Below are positions 18,493 through 27,795 of a stretch of 64,000 bases of DNA, piece by piece. The stretch is taken from positions 42,589 through 106,588 of the forward strand of contig CAKZPB010000077.1 in NCBI GenBank assembly GCA_937138395.1. The letters are read 5' to 3'. A program made the position numbers and the translations under genes. Position 1 is the first letter of the stretch; each line of letters opens with the position of its first letter. Origin of the DNA: an uncultured Pseudomonadota bacterium. GTDB taxonomy: Bacteria > Pseudomonadota > Gammaproteobacteria > Xanthomonadales > Wenzhouxiangellaceae. The notes under the pieces were generated by a model, which saw only the letters and a program-made list of their open reading frames with translations, did not search any database and had not been told where the DNA came from.

Positions 18493-19422
18493 ATGTCGGC
18501 AGTGGCCTTTCAATCGTTACGCTATCGGGCGCCGAAGTACCACAGCGGCATCGCGCTGATCGTGGTGCTGTGGATGCTGGCGCTGCTCACTATCATCATT
18601 GGCAGCTTCGCCGTGTTGGCACGCACCGAGAGCCTGCAGTCCCGCTTCCTGTTCGATACCACGGCGGCACGCTATGCGGCCGAAGCGGGTCTGCACCGCG
18701 CCGTCGTCGAGCTGCGCAACCCTGATCTGATGACGCGCTGGGTCGCCGATGGTCGTCCCTATCAATTCGAATTTGCCGGTGCCGAAGTCGAAGTGCGCAT
18801 GACCGACGAAAGCGGCTTGTTGGATATCAACGCCGCGCCGCAATCAATGCCGGAGATGATGATCAACCTGCTGGTGACTCAGGGGCTGGATCTACAGCAG
18901 GCCGAACAGCTGACCGATGCGATGGCCGACTGGGTTGATCCGGACGATCAGGTCCGAATCAATGGCGCGGAACAGCGCGAATACGAGAGTGCTGGCTATC
19001 CCTACGGACCGGCCAATGCGCCGTTCACCTCGATCGATGAACTGCAGCAGGTTATCGGCATGAGCTGGCCGTTGTTCAAACGTATCGAGGATTCGATTAC
19101 AATTCATTCTGGACGATCCATGGTCAATCCGGCATTTGCCCCGGCCAGCGTACTGGCTGCACTGCCGGAGATGGACATGCAATCGGCGAACCTGTTTATA
19201 GAAGAACGTTCGCAGTATCATCCATCCGATGAGGTGCCATTGCAGCTGCCGGATGGCACACCGGTCAATCAGCGTGGGGGAGGCTTGACTCATACGATCA
19301 AGGTCAAGGCCACGCTGGACAGTGGTACCTGGACTGAAATCCTCGCCACTATTCGATTGGGTACCGACCAGCGCGGTCGGCCATTCAGGATTGTGCGCTG
19401 GATCGAAAACGTCACGGATTAG
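18493..19422 (+). CDS. gspK: minor pseudopilin GspK
   Basis: The class has a G|I-A-L-I-V-V-L-W-M-L motif instead of FTLIE; here cleavage would be after G19 (YHSG|IALIVVLWMLAL). The +5 glutamate is absent, as expected for GspK, which caps the pseudopilus tip. The 309-residue protein contains the GspK alpha domain (DMADWVDPDDQ-like stretch at about 140-155). A 113-base gap with a small inverted repeat (TGCTTGA / TCAAGCA, 19473-19490) follows before gspL. Confidence 0.93.
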   Translation: MSAVAFQSLRYRAPKYHSGIALIVVLWMLALLTIIIGSFAVLARTESLQSRFLFDTTAARYAAEAGLHRAVVELRNPDLMTRWVADGRPYQFEFAGAEVEVRMTDESGLLDINAAPQSMPEMMINLLVTQGLDLQQAEQLTDAMADWVDPDDQVRINGAEQREYESAGYPYGPANAPFTSIDELQQVIGMSWPLFKRIEDSITIHSGRSMVNPAFAPASVLAALPEMDMQSANLFIEERSQYHPSDEVPLQLPDGTPVNQRGGGLTHTIKVKATLDSGTWTEILATIRLGTDQRGRPFRIVRWIENVTD

Positions 19423-19535
19423 ATCGTCCGGAGTTTGACGCTGCTTCATGCCAGCCATGCATGCCGCCCGATTGCTTGATTGATCAAGCACAACAATATT
19501 GAACTACTGACGGACATCCGTAATCAGATAAACCC

Positions 19536-20795
19536 ATGATCCAGTCCTTTCTGCAATCCAGTCGCGAGCAATTTCGTGCCCGCTATCAGGCCACGCCGCT
19601 GCCGGCGTTTCTGTCCTGGTGGGGCAGTGAATTGTCTGCCCTGGTGCCGGCGCACATTGCCAGACGGATGATGCCGCCCAAGCCTGAACTCTGGATTATT
19701 CCGGCTCAAACCGGCGGTGGTGATCTGCGCATCGTTCGACCGGGACCGGACCGTAATCTGCCGCTGGATGTGTTCGGCGCCGGTGAGGATGTTGAGCTGC
19801 TGGCCAATCGCTGGAAGGATCTGCTGGCGGAATTTACCGATGGACAGCCTGAGATCCGCGTGTGTCTTCCCCCTGAACACTATCTGGCCCTGCCGGTAGA
19901 ACTGCCGGCCGCAGTCGAAGCCAATTTGCAGCAGACCGTGGCCTACCAGTTGGATCAGCTGTCGCCATTCAGAGCCGATCAGGTGTTTGTTGATCAGCGC
20001 GTTCAGCGATCGGATGAAAAGCCAGCCGAGGCGCGTCGCAACCAGATCAAGGTCCAGCTCCGGCTGGTACCAAAAGAACAATTAGCACCGCTGCTGGCAA
20101 GGCTGAAGGCGATCGGCATCCAGATTCATGGGCTTGATACGCTTCGAGATCGAGCTGGCGAGGACCAGGAACAGGCCGTGCCCGAAGGCTTCAATCTGTT
20201 GCCAGAATCGCAGCGCGCCCACTACGTGCATGCGCGCGCCCGCTTCAATGTCATGCTGGCGCTGGGCCTGTTTGCCGTACTCGGTGTGGTCATGTTCCAG
20301 TCCATCTGGTTGCGCGAAAATGCAATTGAAACGCTCCAGGCGGAAGCCGATCGTCAGCGCGTTGAAGCCCGCCAGGTCATGCAGCTGCAGGAACAGCTTG
20401 ACCAGTCGCTGCTGGCGGCCAATTTCTTGTCGGATCGGCGAGCACGGCAACCCGCCGCGATCGAGTTGCTGGCTGAAATGACGCGCATCATGCCGCGCGA
20501 TATCTGGCTGCAGCGCTTTCAGATTCAGGGTGATGAAGTCATTGTCCAGGGCCTGGCCGACGGTTCGCAGCGAGTCATCGAGATCATGAATGAGTCGCCG
20601 CTGCTGGAGTCACCGAGTTTCCAGGGCCCGATCCGCATGGATCCGAATAGCGGCAAGGAAAACTTCACAACCACTGCCATCCTGCGGCCCAGTTCGATGA
20701 TAGCGCTGGATGAACCGGTCGAATCACCGGAAGCGGATGATGAGAGCGTCAATCAGCCGACGACGGCGACCACCATCGACCCGGAGCGCAGCTGA
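19536..20795 (+). CDS. gspL: type II secretion assembly protein GspL
   Basis: This 419-residue protein has a cytoplasmic actin-like/PilM-like region (about 1-225), one membrane helix (about 230-252) and a periplasmic PilN-like ferredoxin-fold domain. GspL recruits GspE to the membrane and pairs with GspM. The order after gspK and overlap with gspM by one base support the call; sequence identity with E. coli-type GspL is low, as for XpsL. Confidence 0.88.
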   Translation: MIQSFLQSSREQFRARYQATPLPAFLSWWGSELSALVPAHIARRMMPPKPELWIIPAQTGGGDLRIVRPGPDRNLPLDVFGAGEDVELLANRWKDLLAEFTDGQPEIRVCLPPEHYLALPVELPAAVEANLQQTVAYQLDQLSPFRADQVFVDQRVQRSDEKPAEARRNQIKVQLRLVPKEQLAPLLARLKAIGIQIHGLDTLRDRAGEDQEQAVPEGFNLLPESQRAHYVHARARFNVMLALGLFAVLGVVMFQSIWLRENAIETLQAEADRQRVEARQVMQLQEQLDQSLLAANFLSDRRARQPAAIELLAEMTRIMPRDIWLQRFQIQGDEVIVQGLADGSQRVIEIMNESPLLESPSFQGPIRMDPNSGKENFTTTAILRPSSMIALDEPVESPEADDESVNQPTTATTIDPERS

Positions 20796-21409
20796 TGCAG
20801 CTGCTTCCCGATCGTGAACAGGGCCGGCCGCTGGCCATCGGCTTGCTGTTGATTGCCTTGATCGTGGTCTACCTGGTCGGTTTCCACTGGTTCATCATGC
20901 GGCATGTCGAGTTGGGCAGCCAGACTTCGGATCTGAAACAACAGATCGCACGCTTCAAGGCAACCGCTGCTCAGCGTTCTGCGCTGGAAGACCGCCTCGA
21001 TCGTTTGCAGTCCGAACGCCTGGACAGTGCGCTTTTCCTGCCTGAAAATCAATTCAGCATCGCCGCAGCCGGCCTGATCCGTACGCTGCGCGAATGGATT
21101 GATAATGAAACAGCCGATCCCGATCTTTGCCAGATTTCGAACACGGCGCCGCAGCGCGCGCGTGAGCCCGAGCTGTTCGAAGTCGTCCGCGTGGATGTTC
21201 GCATGAGCTGTCCGCTCGACGATTTCATCAACGTGCTGCATGAGCTCGAAAGCTCGGTACCACTGATCTTTATCGACAACTTACGCATCAATCAGCGCTA
21301 TCGACCGGAAATGCGCGACAATCGTCGCAGCCGTGCAACCTATGGTCTACTGGATATTCAGTTCCAGATGGCCGGCTATATCAACCAGCCAGGTGAGACC
21401 AATACATGA
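20795..21409 (+). CDS. gspM: type II secretion protein GspM
   Basis: This bitopic protein of 204 residues has one membrane helix (about 11-31), a coiled coil (about 40-75) and a small periplasmic domain, the GspM/PilO architecture. It forms the assembly platform with GspL. It shares one base with gspL and four with gspN at its ends. Confidence 0.85.
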   Translation: MQLLPDREQGRPLAIGLLLIALIVVYLVGFHWFIMRHVELGSQTSDLKQQIARFKATAAQRSALEDRLDRLQSERLDSALFLPENQFSIAAAGLIRTLREWIDNETADPDLCQISNTAPQRAREPELFEVVRVDVRMSCPLDDFINVLHELESSVPLIFIDNLRINQRYRPEMRDNRRSRATYGLLDIQFQMAGYINQPGETNT

Positions 21410-22152
21410 TTCAGCTCGATACGCGCACGAATCTGCTGACGGTGTTGCTGCTGGCTGGCATTGCTGGGTTGGTCTTGCTCGCGGTGCTGCTGTTGTTGCT
21501 GTTCGGCCGGGTCAATGTCGATGCGATCGAATCAGCCACGCTGCCGCCGCGTGCCAGCCTGGATGCACGCACGCCGGATATTGCGCTGGACGACCTGTCC
21601 GAGTTTGCTGTAATTACCAACCGTCCGTTGTTCTTTCAAGACCGATCGCTGCCGGTTATTGACAGCGGCGAAGAAGTGGTCGATGTGCCGGTGGTCGAAG
21701 AAATCACCGAGGAACCAACGCCCGATTTGAATGCCAAAGTCGCCGGTATCATCATCACGCCGGAAATGAAGTTGGCGATGGTCAATGATCGCAACACCAA
21801 TGAAACGCTGGTGCTGCGCGAAGGTATGTCGATGGAAGGCGACAAGGCGGCCTGGCGCATTGACGAAATCCGCAGTCGCGGCGTGCGATTTGTGACCGAC
21901 CGCGGCGAGGAAGCCGAGTTGGAATTGGAAGTCGAAACACGAGCGCTGGCCGCGGCCACACCGCAGCGTCGGCCCAGCCCGCAAACCGCTCAACAGCAGC
22001 AGCCATCACCGAGCGAACCGGTGAACAACGACGACGCTGAGGCTGCAGCACGGGCCCGTGCCGAGGAGGTGCGGCGCCGTGTTGCAGAACGACGCGCCCA
22101 GCTTCGCGCTGAAGCCGAACGGCGGGCGCGAGAACAGCAGGGTGGCGGCTAG
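21406..22152 (+). CDS. gspN: XpsN/GspC-like protein with HR domain and charged tail
   Basis: This protein occupies the xpsN place. It has a membrane helix (about 11-34), a linker, and a homology-region domain (about 105-180, with VAGIIITPEMKLAMVNDRN) like that of GspC or PilP, which contacts the secretin. It has no PDZ domain. Instead it ends in a strongly charged helix of Ala/Arg/Glu (about 205-248, ending EQQGGG). In Xanthomonas the N protein connects the inner-membrane platform with secretin D. No separate gspC is present, so this protein probably takes its job; that is inference. Confidence 0.8.
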   Translation: MIQLDTRTNLLTVLLLAGIAGLVLLAVLLLLLFGRVNVDAIESATLPPRASLDARTPDIALDDLSEFAVITNRPLFFQDRSLPVIDSGEEVVDVPVVEEITEEPTPDLNAKVAGIIITPEMKLAMVNDRNTNETLVLREGMSMEGDKAAWRIDEIRSRGVRFVTDRGEEAELELEVETRALAAATPQRRPSPQTAQQQQPSPSEPVNNDDAEAAARARAEEVRRRVAERRAQLRAEAERRAREQQGGG

Positions 22153-22154
22153 GC

Positions 22155-24395
22155 ATGGCCACGAAAAGAACAAGCACTGACCCGTTTTCAGATTTACAGA
22201 CCATGGACGATTGCATGCAATCACAGTTTTCATTTCACAAACTGATCGGCGTAATCACGCTGACGCTGCTGTTGACGGCCTGCGCCACACAGCAGCAGCG
22301 CGCGATCGATACCGATCCGACGCGCCCGGCCGGCCCTGGGGCCTTGATGTCCGACTCCAGCGATTCGATTGATCTGGGTGAAGAGGAGGTCGATCCGGAT
22401 TCGATTTTTCAGGCGAACGAGACGTTTCCGGGCAGTGGCGTTTTTCTGAACCGGGAGGCAGCCAATCGTCCGGCACCGATTCCCGAGGGTGAGGGTGAAG
22501 TGACGCTCAATTTCGAGGCGCAGGGCATTCAGGAAGTGATTCACGCCATACTTGGCCATATGCTGCAGGAAAACTACGTCATTGCGCCGGGCATTTCCGG
22601 TGAGGTAACTTTTTCGACGGCCAAGCCGGTGACTCGCGACCAGATCATGCCGATATTGGAAATGCTGCTGCGCTGGAACGGTGCCACCTTGATCTGGCGC
22701 GAAGACCGCTATCACGTGTTGCCGGTGTCGGACGCCATCCGCGGAAACTTGACGCCACGCGTGGGCGGTGGTGATCTGGCGCGCGGCTATCAGGTGGTTG
22801 CCGTGCCGCTGGAGTTCATTGCCGCACCGGCCATGGTCACCATTCTCGAGCCGTACGTGCGCGAAGACGGCATCCTGAACGCCGATGCGGCGCGCAGCAT
22901 GTTGTTTTTGGCCGGCACGCCGGCCGAGTTGCGCAACTACATGCAAATCATCGAGACGTTCGACGTCGACTGGCTTGCAGGCATGTCGGTCGGTTTCTTC
23001 GAAATCACGCGTGTCGAGGTTGTCGACCTGGTGGCTGAACTGGAAGCCGTGCTTGGTGGTGAAGGCGAAACGCCAATTTCCGGTATGTTTCGAATTCTGC
23101 CGTTCGAGCGCCTGAACTCGGTCATGGTCATCACGCCCAACGCCAACTATCTTGAAACCATCGAGACCTGGATCCGACGGCTGGACCGGTCCAGCCCGGA
23201 AGCGGGCAGTCGTTTGTTTGTGTACCGCGTCAAGAATCTTGATGCAGATGTCCTGGCCGGTTATCTGGCTACGGTGTTTGGCGGTGAAGGCGGTGGACAG
23301 CGCGGCACCAATCGCCAGGATCGCGGCGGACTGGCACCGGGCCTGGAGCGCGCCCAGGTCAGTTCAGTCAACGAGTTTCAGAATGAAACCAGCCCGAATG
23401 CGCGCCAGCAATCGCAGGGCCAGGGCCAGCGTGGCGGTGGCGGCACGGTGACCTTGGGCGAGAACGGCGAGATTCGGATCACCGCCGTGCTGGAAACCAA
23501 TTCGCTGCTGATTCAGTCGTCCCCGACCGAATACGATGCCATATTGAATGCGATTGAAAAGCTGGATGAGGAGCCGCTGCAGGTATTGATCGAGGCACAG
23601 GTGCTAGAGGTCGTCTTGAATGACCAACTGCAATACGGCGTAAGCTGGTTTTTGGCGAACAATACCGATAATATTCCCGAGGATTTTTCCGACTCGAGAG
23701 AAAACGACACCGTGCTGCTGCGGGATGGATTTCTGGGTACCATCACGCGACGTGCATTGGATCGGACATTTATTTCGGCAACCATTGATGCCCTGGAGTC
23801 CGTTTCGGATGTACGCACTATTTCTGCTCCCTCGCTGATGGTCAGAAACAATGCCGAAGCATCGATCAACGTGGGCACCCAGATTCCAATTCAGTCGCAG
23901 CAGATCGTGACTGGTGGGGTGCAGAACACCGTCGGGACGACGCAGTTTTTGAACACCGGCGTTATTCTCCAGGTTACGCCTCGAGTCAACCCCGGAGGGC
24001 TGGTGTATCTGACGCTGAGCCAAGAAGTGTCTACACCAGGCTCACAGCCACCGGGTTCGACCAACCCTAATCCACCGATCAATAATCGGCAAGTCAGCAC
24101 AGAAGTGGCTGTTCAGTCTGGACAGACGATTGTCCTGGGTGGATTGATCAGAGAAACCCAGGACAATGGCCGAAGTGGAGTGCCGTTCTTGTCCCGGATT
24201 CCTGGTTTAGGCGCTCTATTTCGAAGTACCAATGAAAGTATCCGGCGTGAAGAAACCCTGGTGCTGATTACACCAACGGTGATTACAAATACCAGCCAGC
24301 TGGAAGACGTTTCGCGCCAGTTCGAGCGCAAATTCAGGGCGATGGAGCCGATCCAGCTTCCCGGTATTCCCGATTCAGGCCCGGAAACGCCTTGA
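22155..24395 (+). CDS. gspD: type II secretion secretin GspD (lipoprotein)
   Basis: This outer-membrane secretin has 746 residues. The N-terminus carries a lipobox (LLLTAC at C43 from this start, or C23 from the internal ATG at 22215), so it is probably lipidated, as XpsD is. N0-N3 domains occupy about 100-460, with a long Gly/Gln-rich insertion in N3 (about 375-435, including GQGQRGGGG). The secretin channel domain follows, with VPFLSRIPGLGALFRS near the C-terminus. Gene order EFGHIJKLMND, with D last, is the Xanthomonas xps layout. No separate pilotin was seen, in agreement with a lipidated secretin. Confidence 0.95.
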   Translation: MATKRTSTDPFSDLQTMDDCMQSQFSFHKLIGVITLTLLLTACATQQQRAIDTDPTRPAGPGALMSDSSDSIDLGEEEVDPDSIFQANETFPGSGVFLNREAANRPAPIPEGEGEVTLNFEAQGIQEVIHAILGHMLQENYVIAPGISGEVTFSTAKPVTRDQIMPILEMLLRWNGATLIWREDRYHVLPVSDAIRGNLTPRVGGGDLARGYQVVAVPLEFIAAPAMVTILEPYVREDGILNADAARSMLFLAGTPAELRNYMQIIETFDVDWLAGMSVGFFEITRVEVVDLVAELEAVLGGEGETPISGMFRILPFERLNSVMVITPNANYLETIETWIRRLDRSSPEAGSRLFVYRVKNLDADVLAGYLATVFGGEGGGQRGTNRQDRGGLAPGLERAQVSSVNEFQNETSPNARQQSQGQGQRGGGGTVTLGENGEIRITAVLETNSLLIQSSPTEYDAILNAIEKLDEEPLQVLIEAQVLEVVLNDQLQYGVSWFLANNTDNIPEDFSDSRENDTVLLRDGFLGTITRRALDRTFISATIDALESVSDVRTISAPSLMVRNNAEASINVGTQIPIQSQQIVTGGVQNTVGTTQFLNTGVILQVTPRVNPGGLVYLTLSQEVSTPGSQPPGSTNPNPPINNRQVSTEVAVQSGQTIVLGGLIRETQDNGRSGVPFLSRIPGLGALFRSTNESIRREETLVLITPTVITNTSQLEDVSRQFERKFRAMEPIQLPGIPDSGPETP

Positions 24396-24434
24396 TCCTA
24401 TGCCAAAGATTTTTTTCACTACTGAGTCTGATTT

Positions 24435-24836
24435 ATGAGTAAATTCAAATATTTATTGATTTTCTTGGCCCTTGCGCTGGCCTCTGCCTGTACCGAGCAG
24501 GTCGACCCGGTTGAGGTCGTAACCGAGCGTGCCCAGGCGCGCTGGTCTGCGCTGATCGAGCGCGATTTTATCGCTGCCCGAACCTTCTACACCCCCGGGT
24601 TTCAGGAAACGACGCCTGAATTTGATTTCCGGGTCGATATGGAGCGGCGCCCGGTGCGATGGGAGTCGGCTGAGGTCGAAAGCGCAGCCTGTGAGGAAAA
24701 TACCTGTGAAGTCCGTGTCATGTTGGGGTATCGTATACCTTCTGCGCCCGGTCAAATCAGCAATCTCGGGAATACGCGGCCAATTACCGAACAATGGATC
24801 AAAATTGACGGTGAATGGTGGTTCGCGCCGGATTAA
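24435..24836 (+). CDS. small lipoprotein of unknown function, NTF2-like
   Basis: The protein has 133 residues. A signal sequence ends in a lipobox (ALASAC at about residue 19). The remainder, with ARTFYTPGFQ and ITEQWIKIDGEWWFAPD, has the look of a small NTF2/SnoaL-like fold. It follows gspD by 39 bases in the same direction and may be the last gene of the secretion operon or an exported client. Function is unknown. Confidence 0.75.
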   Translation: MSKFKYLLIFLALALASACTEQVDPVEVVTERAQARWSALIERDFIAARTFYTPGFQETTPEFDFRVDMERRPVRWESAEVESAACEENTCEVRVMLGYRIPSAPGQISNLGNTRPITEQWIKIDGEWWFAPD

Positions 24837-24861
24837 CGTTTCCTGAACTTTTTACGAAATG

Positions 24862-24890
24862 TTGCTTTACATGGACGGGTCAGTTACTAT
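24862..24890 (+). promoter_or_regulatory. candidate promoter of secreted-protein gene
   Basis: TTGCTT (24862-24867) and TACTAT (24885-24890) are 17 bases apart, followed by a leader of about 90 bases with CCTAGGAG just before the ATG at 24990. It is only a partial match to the housekeeping consensus. Confidence 0.3.
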
Positions 24891-24989
24891 AAGATTGCAG
24901 AGTCTGAAATTTCAGGGCCAAATGGCCTTGTGATGTTTAGAAGTTGCTCAATGCAGAGCCCTGTTTAAAAAAAACCTAGGAGTGTTGTA

Positions 24990-26522
24990 ATGAAAAGAAA
25001 GACCTTGACGACTGCGGTATTAGCAGGTCTGACAGGCATGGCGGGCATGGTCAGCGTTTCCAACGCTGTTAACCTGAACCCCGACGGCCTTGGTCAGGTA
25101 CTGCTGTACCCGTACTACACCGCACGTGGCGGTAATGACACATTCATCTCCATTGTCAATACCACTGACAATGCGAAATCCGTCAAAGTACGTTTCCTCG
25201 AGACATTGAACTCTCGAGAAGTGCTTGACTTTAACCTCTATATGTCTGCTTTCGACGTGTGGGTAGCTGCGATCACCGGCACCGAAGACGGCGGCGGCCA
25301 GATCTTGATTCCGGATTCTTCTTGCACAGTGCCGTATTTCTTCGGTAATGACGTGTTGGAAGATGGTGAAACTGAGCTGGATCGCTTGGGTCAAGCAGAC
25401 TTCTTCGCCTTCGGATACACCGGCACCCTCGCTGATGGCGCAACCGGTGACATCGAGCGTACGGCTTCTGGCTATGTCGAAGTAATTGAAATGGGTACGC
25501 TTTTCGATATCGAAGAAAACTCAGCAACAGCAGCGACTCACGGTTTGGTGACCATCGATGGCGTTACAGTGCCACGTCCGTCGAACTGTGCACAGTTGGT
25601 TGATGCTTGGACCGACATTGGCGGCAATGGCTTTGTTCCAGCTACCGGTGACGGCTACTGGATTGAAGATGAGCTGGTTGACCATGAAGCACCCAGCGGT
25701 GGAATCTTTGGTGCCGGTACGATCATCAACGTCGCTGAAGGCACCATGTTCAGCTACACCGCAGAAGCAATCGATGCATTCTCATCGAATGTTCTGCACA
25801 CCAACCCAGGTTCAATTCTGCCTGACCTGAACAGCGGTGACTCGACGTCTAATGTATTCATCAACGGCGTTGTTAACACCCAGTCTTGGGAAGATGGTGT
25901 TGAAGCTGTTTCAGCGACCGTTCTCTACAACACCCTTATGAACGAGTATGTTGTTGAGCCGGGTATTGGCGCCCAATCTGAATGGGTAGTTAACTTCCCG
26001 ACCAAACGCTTCTACGTTGATTCAGTCTTTGCCATTGACGTCCCGCCGGTTGATCCATTTACCTCGGTATTTGATGGTGAAGCCTGTGAAGAAGTGCAAT
26101 TCCAGTTCTGGGATCGTGAAGAAGCGCCTTCGAATCCGATTATCGTAGGCCCAATTCCTTCTCCACCGCCTCCAGGACCTCCGGGCGCTGAGCCGTTCGA
26201 GTTGTGCTTCGAAGCCAACGTCATTCGCTTTGCTGACGGTGATAGTGCGCCGGATGCGACTGAAATCCTGAAAGAGCCACGCTTCACAACCTTCCCGGTT
26301 CTGGATCAGGGCTTTACCTCAGGTTGGGTTCGCTTCGACTTCAGTGACTACCAGACGCGTCCATCTGAGGCCGGAGTTGTCTATGTTGGTTTCCCAACAA
26401 TAGGCTTCTGGACCAATACCTTCAGTAATGGTGTATTGGACGGTGGAACTGTCCTGAGAAACTATGGTGGAACCTTCCGTCATCGTGGTAGCCGTTCAGT
26501 CGAGCTGGCACCGATCTCGTAA
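24990..26522 (+). CDS. abundant-type secreted protein of unknown function
   Basis: The 510-residue product has a signal peptide (1-26, ending VSNA). The mature start VNLNPDGLGQVLLYPYYTARGG is a segment I have seen in uncharacterised surface or secreted proteins of marine and halophilic gammaproteobacteria; no function is attached to it. A PPPPGPPGAEP linker lies at about 391-401. Good ribosome site, own terminator and possible promoter suggest strong independent expression. Five cysteines are present. It sits just downstream of the type II secretion operon and could be a client of it; this is inference. Confidence 0.75.
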   Translation: MKRKTLTTAVLAGLTGMAGMVSVSNAVNLNPDGLGQVLLYPYYTARGGNDTFISIVNTTDNAKSVKVRFLETLNSREVLDFNLYMSAFDVWVAAITGTEDGGGQILIPDSSCTVPYFFGNDVLEDGETELDRLGQADFFAFGYTGTLADGATGDIERTASGYVEVIEMGTLFDIEENSATAATHGLVTIDGVTVPRPSNCAQLVDAWTDIGGNGFVPATGDGYWIEDELVDHEAPSGGIFGAGTIINVAEGTMFSYTAEAIDAFSSNVLHTNPGSILPDLNSGDSTSNVFINGVVNTQSWEDGVEAVSATVLYNTLMNEYVVEPGIGAQSEWVVNFPTKRFYVDSVFAIDVPPVDPFTSVFDGEACEEVQFQFWDREEAPSNPIIVGPIPSPPPPGPPGAEPFELCFEANVIRFADGDSAPDATEILKEPRFTTFPVLDQGFTSGWVRFDFSDYQTRPSEAGVVYVGFPTIGFWTNTFSNGVLDGGTVLRNYGGTFRHRGSRSVELAPIS

Positions 26523-26567
26523 AGTCGTTTAGACTTTACCCCGTGTTTCCGGCCCGGCCGGAAACAC
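26520..26567 (+). other. two perfect inverted repeats after secreted-protein gene
   Basis: The first repeat pairs TAAAGTC (26520-26526) with GACTTTA (26532-26538) and includes the stop codon. The second pairs GTGTTTCCGG (26543-26552) with CCGGAAACAC (26558-26567). Neither has a T-run. They precede the real terminator and may protect the 3' end of the messenger RNA. Confidence 0.6.
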
Positions 26568-26576
26568 TGAAATCAG

Positions 26577-26611
26577 AAAAGAGGTTGTCGGCAACGGCAA
26601 CCTCTTTTTTT
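26577..26611 (+). terminator. rho-independent terminator
   Basis: The stem AAGAGGTTG / CAACCTCTT is followed by seven T. It ends the transcript of the 510-residue secreted protein. Confidence 0.88.
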
Positions 26612-26727
26612 AAGCTTTTTTTAAGCAAAATTAGCGTATGATTTGCTGAAGCGTGCTGGCAAAGTTAATCTGAACTTGTTGGTACGCATCAGTCTAATAA
26701 TCAACCTTTGTCGGATGACCTACGCCC

Positions 26728-27783
26728 GTGAGTACTACATTGAAAATATCGAATCTAGCAGTGTTAATCGCTGCCTTGTGTGCTGGACATGTCGCATTTG
26801 CGCAATCCAGCATCATACTGAATACCAGCCCGACAACAACTGAAATCGAGTTGGAGCCAGGCACTGATGTCGAGATTGATCCACTGTCCGGCAATCTGTT
26901 CGCAACGCCGGATGATCCAGCCGCTTGCTCCGCAACCGTCAGTTGTGAAGATGTCGAAGTCGATATTCTTTCATTCAACTCGCCGTTGACAGTGCCTCAA
27001 GGTCAAAGCGTGAATTTCACATGGTCTAGTCGGGGTGCCTGGTCATGTTCAGGGTCAGGTTTTGCCGATACCAATTGGAATGGAACTGGCAAACAACCCT
27101 CCGGTAGTCAACTTGTCTCCACAGTCGATGTGCCGTTAGACACCTATGATGTCGTCTTGGATTGCAGTAATGGCCCGGTCAATGACCAGTTGACGCGCTC
27201 CATTACCGTTGAAGAAAATAATAACGGCGGCGGTGGCGGTCCTGAATTCTGCGCACAGCAAGGCCGGCTTCCACCGCCCGGATTGACGCGGGATATTGAT
27301 GCACTTTCAAATGCTTTCAACCAAGATATTCCGGGGCAAACGCTGGTCTGGGAAGACTTGTTTAATGCACCGTTTCCGGATGGCGGTACCAATTTCTGGA
27401 AGTCGGAGCGTGATAAATACATCAGTCTGGAATTTACGACAACTGGCGTGCCGACTGGCACAATTGGTAGTTTGGATCTTCGGAATCCGCAGGGAGCAGG
27501 TAATTTTGGATTAACCCTGCTGACCATCAGCCAATGTCCCGGAGATTTCACAAATCAGTCGGATCCGAATTGTAAGGATCTGGTCAACAACGGTGATATT
27601 CGATTCGCTGTAGGTCAAAACCCCGGGTTCACCTGCGAGCTGGAACCCAATACCACCTACTACTTGAATGCGCTACATACAACAGATGCAAATGCGCCAT
27701 ATGATTGGGAATGTGCCGTTCCTCCCTTTCCTCCGACAAGCACATTGAACTGTCGTGATCTTATCCAGGTAATCGAGGAATAG
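26728..27783 (+). CDS. secreted protein with Ig-like domain, unknown function
   Basis: The signal peptide ends at about residue 26 (HVAFAQ). The mature part has an Ig/PKD-like domain (about 70-160, FNSPLTVPQGQSVNFTW), a glycine/asparagine linker, and a C-terminal domain of about 180 residues with cysteine pairs (CPGDF, DPNCKD, FTCELEPNTTYYLN) reminiscent of calcium- or carbohydrate-binding beta sandwiches. The start is uncertain: GTG at 26728 lacks a clear ribosome site, and a TTG at 26740 would also give a good signal peptide. It is followed closely by a parvulin gene, which may help fold it. The product is not otherwise recognisable. Confidence 0.7.
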   Translation: MSTTLKISNLAVLIAALCAGHVAFAQSSIILNTSPTTTEIELEPGTDVEIDPLSGNLFATPDDPAACSATVSCEDVEVDILSFNSPLTVPQGQSVNFTWSSRGAWSCSGSGFADTNWNGTGKQPSGSQLVSTVDVPLDTYDVVLDCSNGPVNDQLTRSITVEENNNGGGGGPEFCAQQGRLPPPGLTRDIDALSNAFNQDIPGQTLVWEDLFNAPFPDGGTNFWKSERDKYISLEFTTTGVPTGTIGSLDLRNPQGAGNFGLTLLTISQCPGDFTNQSDPNCKDLVNNGDIRFAVGQNPGFTCELEPNTTYYLNALHTTDANAPYDWECAVPPFPPTSTLNCRDLIQVIEE

Positions 27784-27795
27784 GTTGAATTGACT

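Noticed and set aside
19473..19490. Inverted repeat between gspK and gspL as terminator
   Set aside because: No T-run follows and the operon continues; at most a processing or pausing site.
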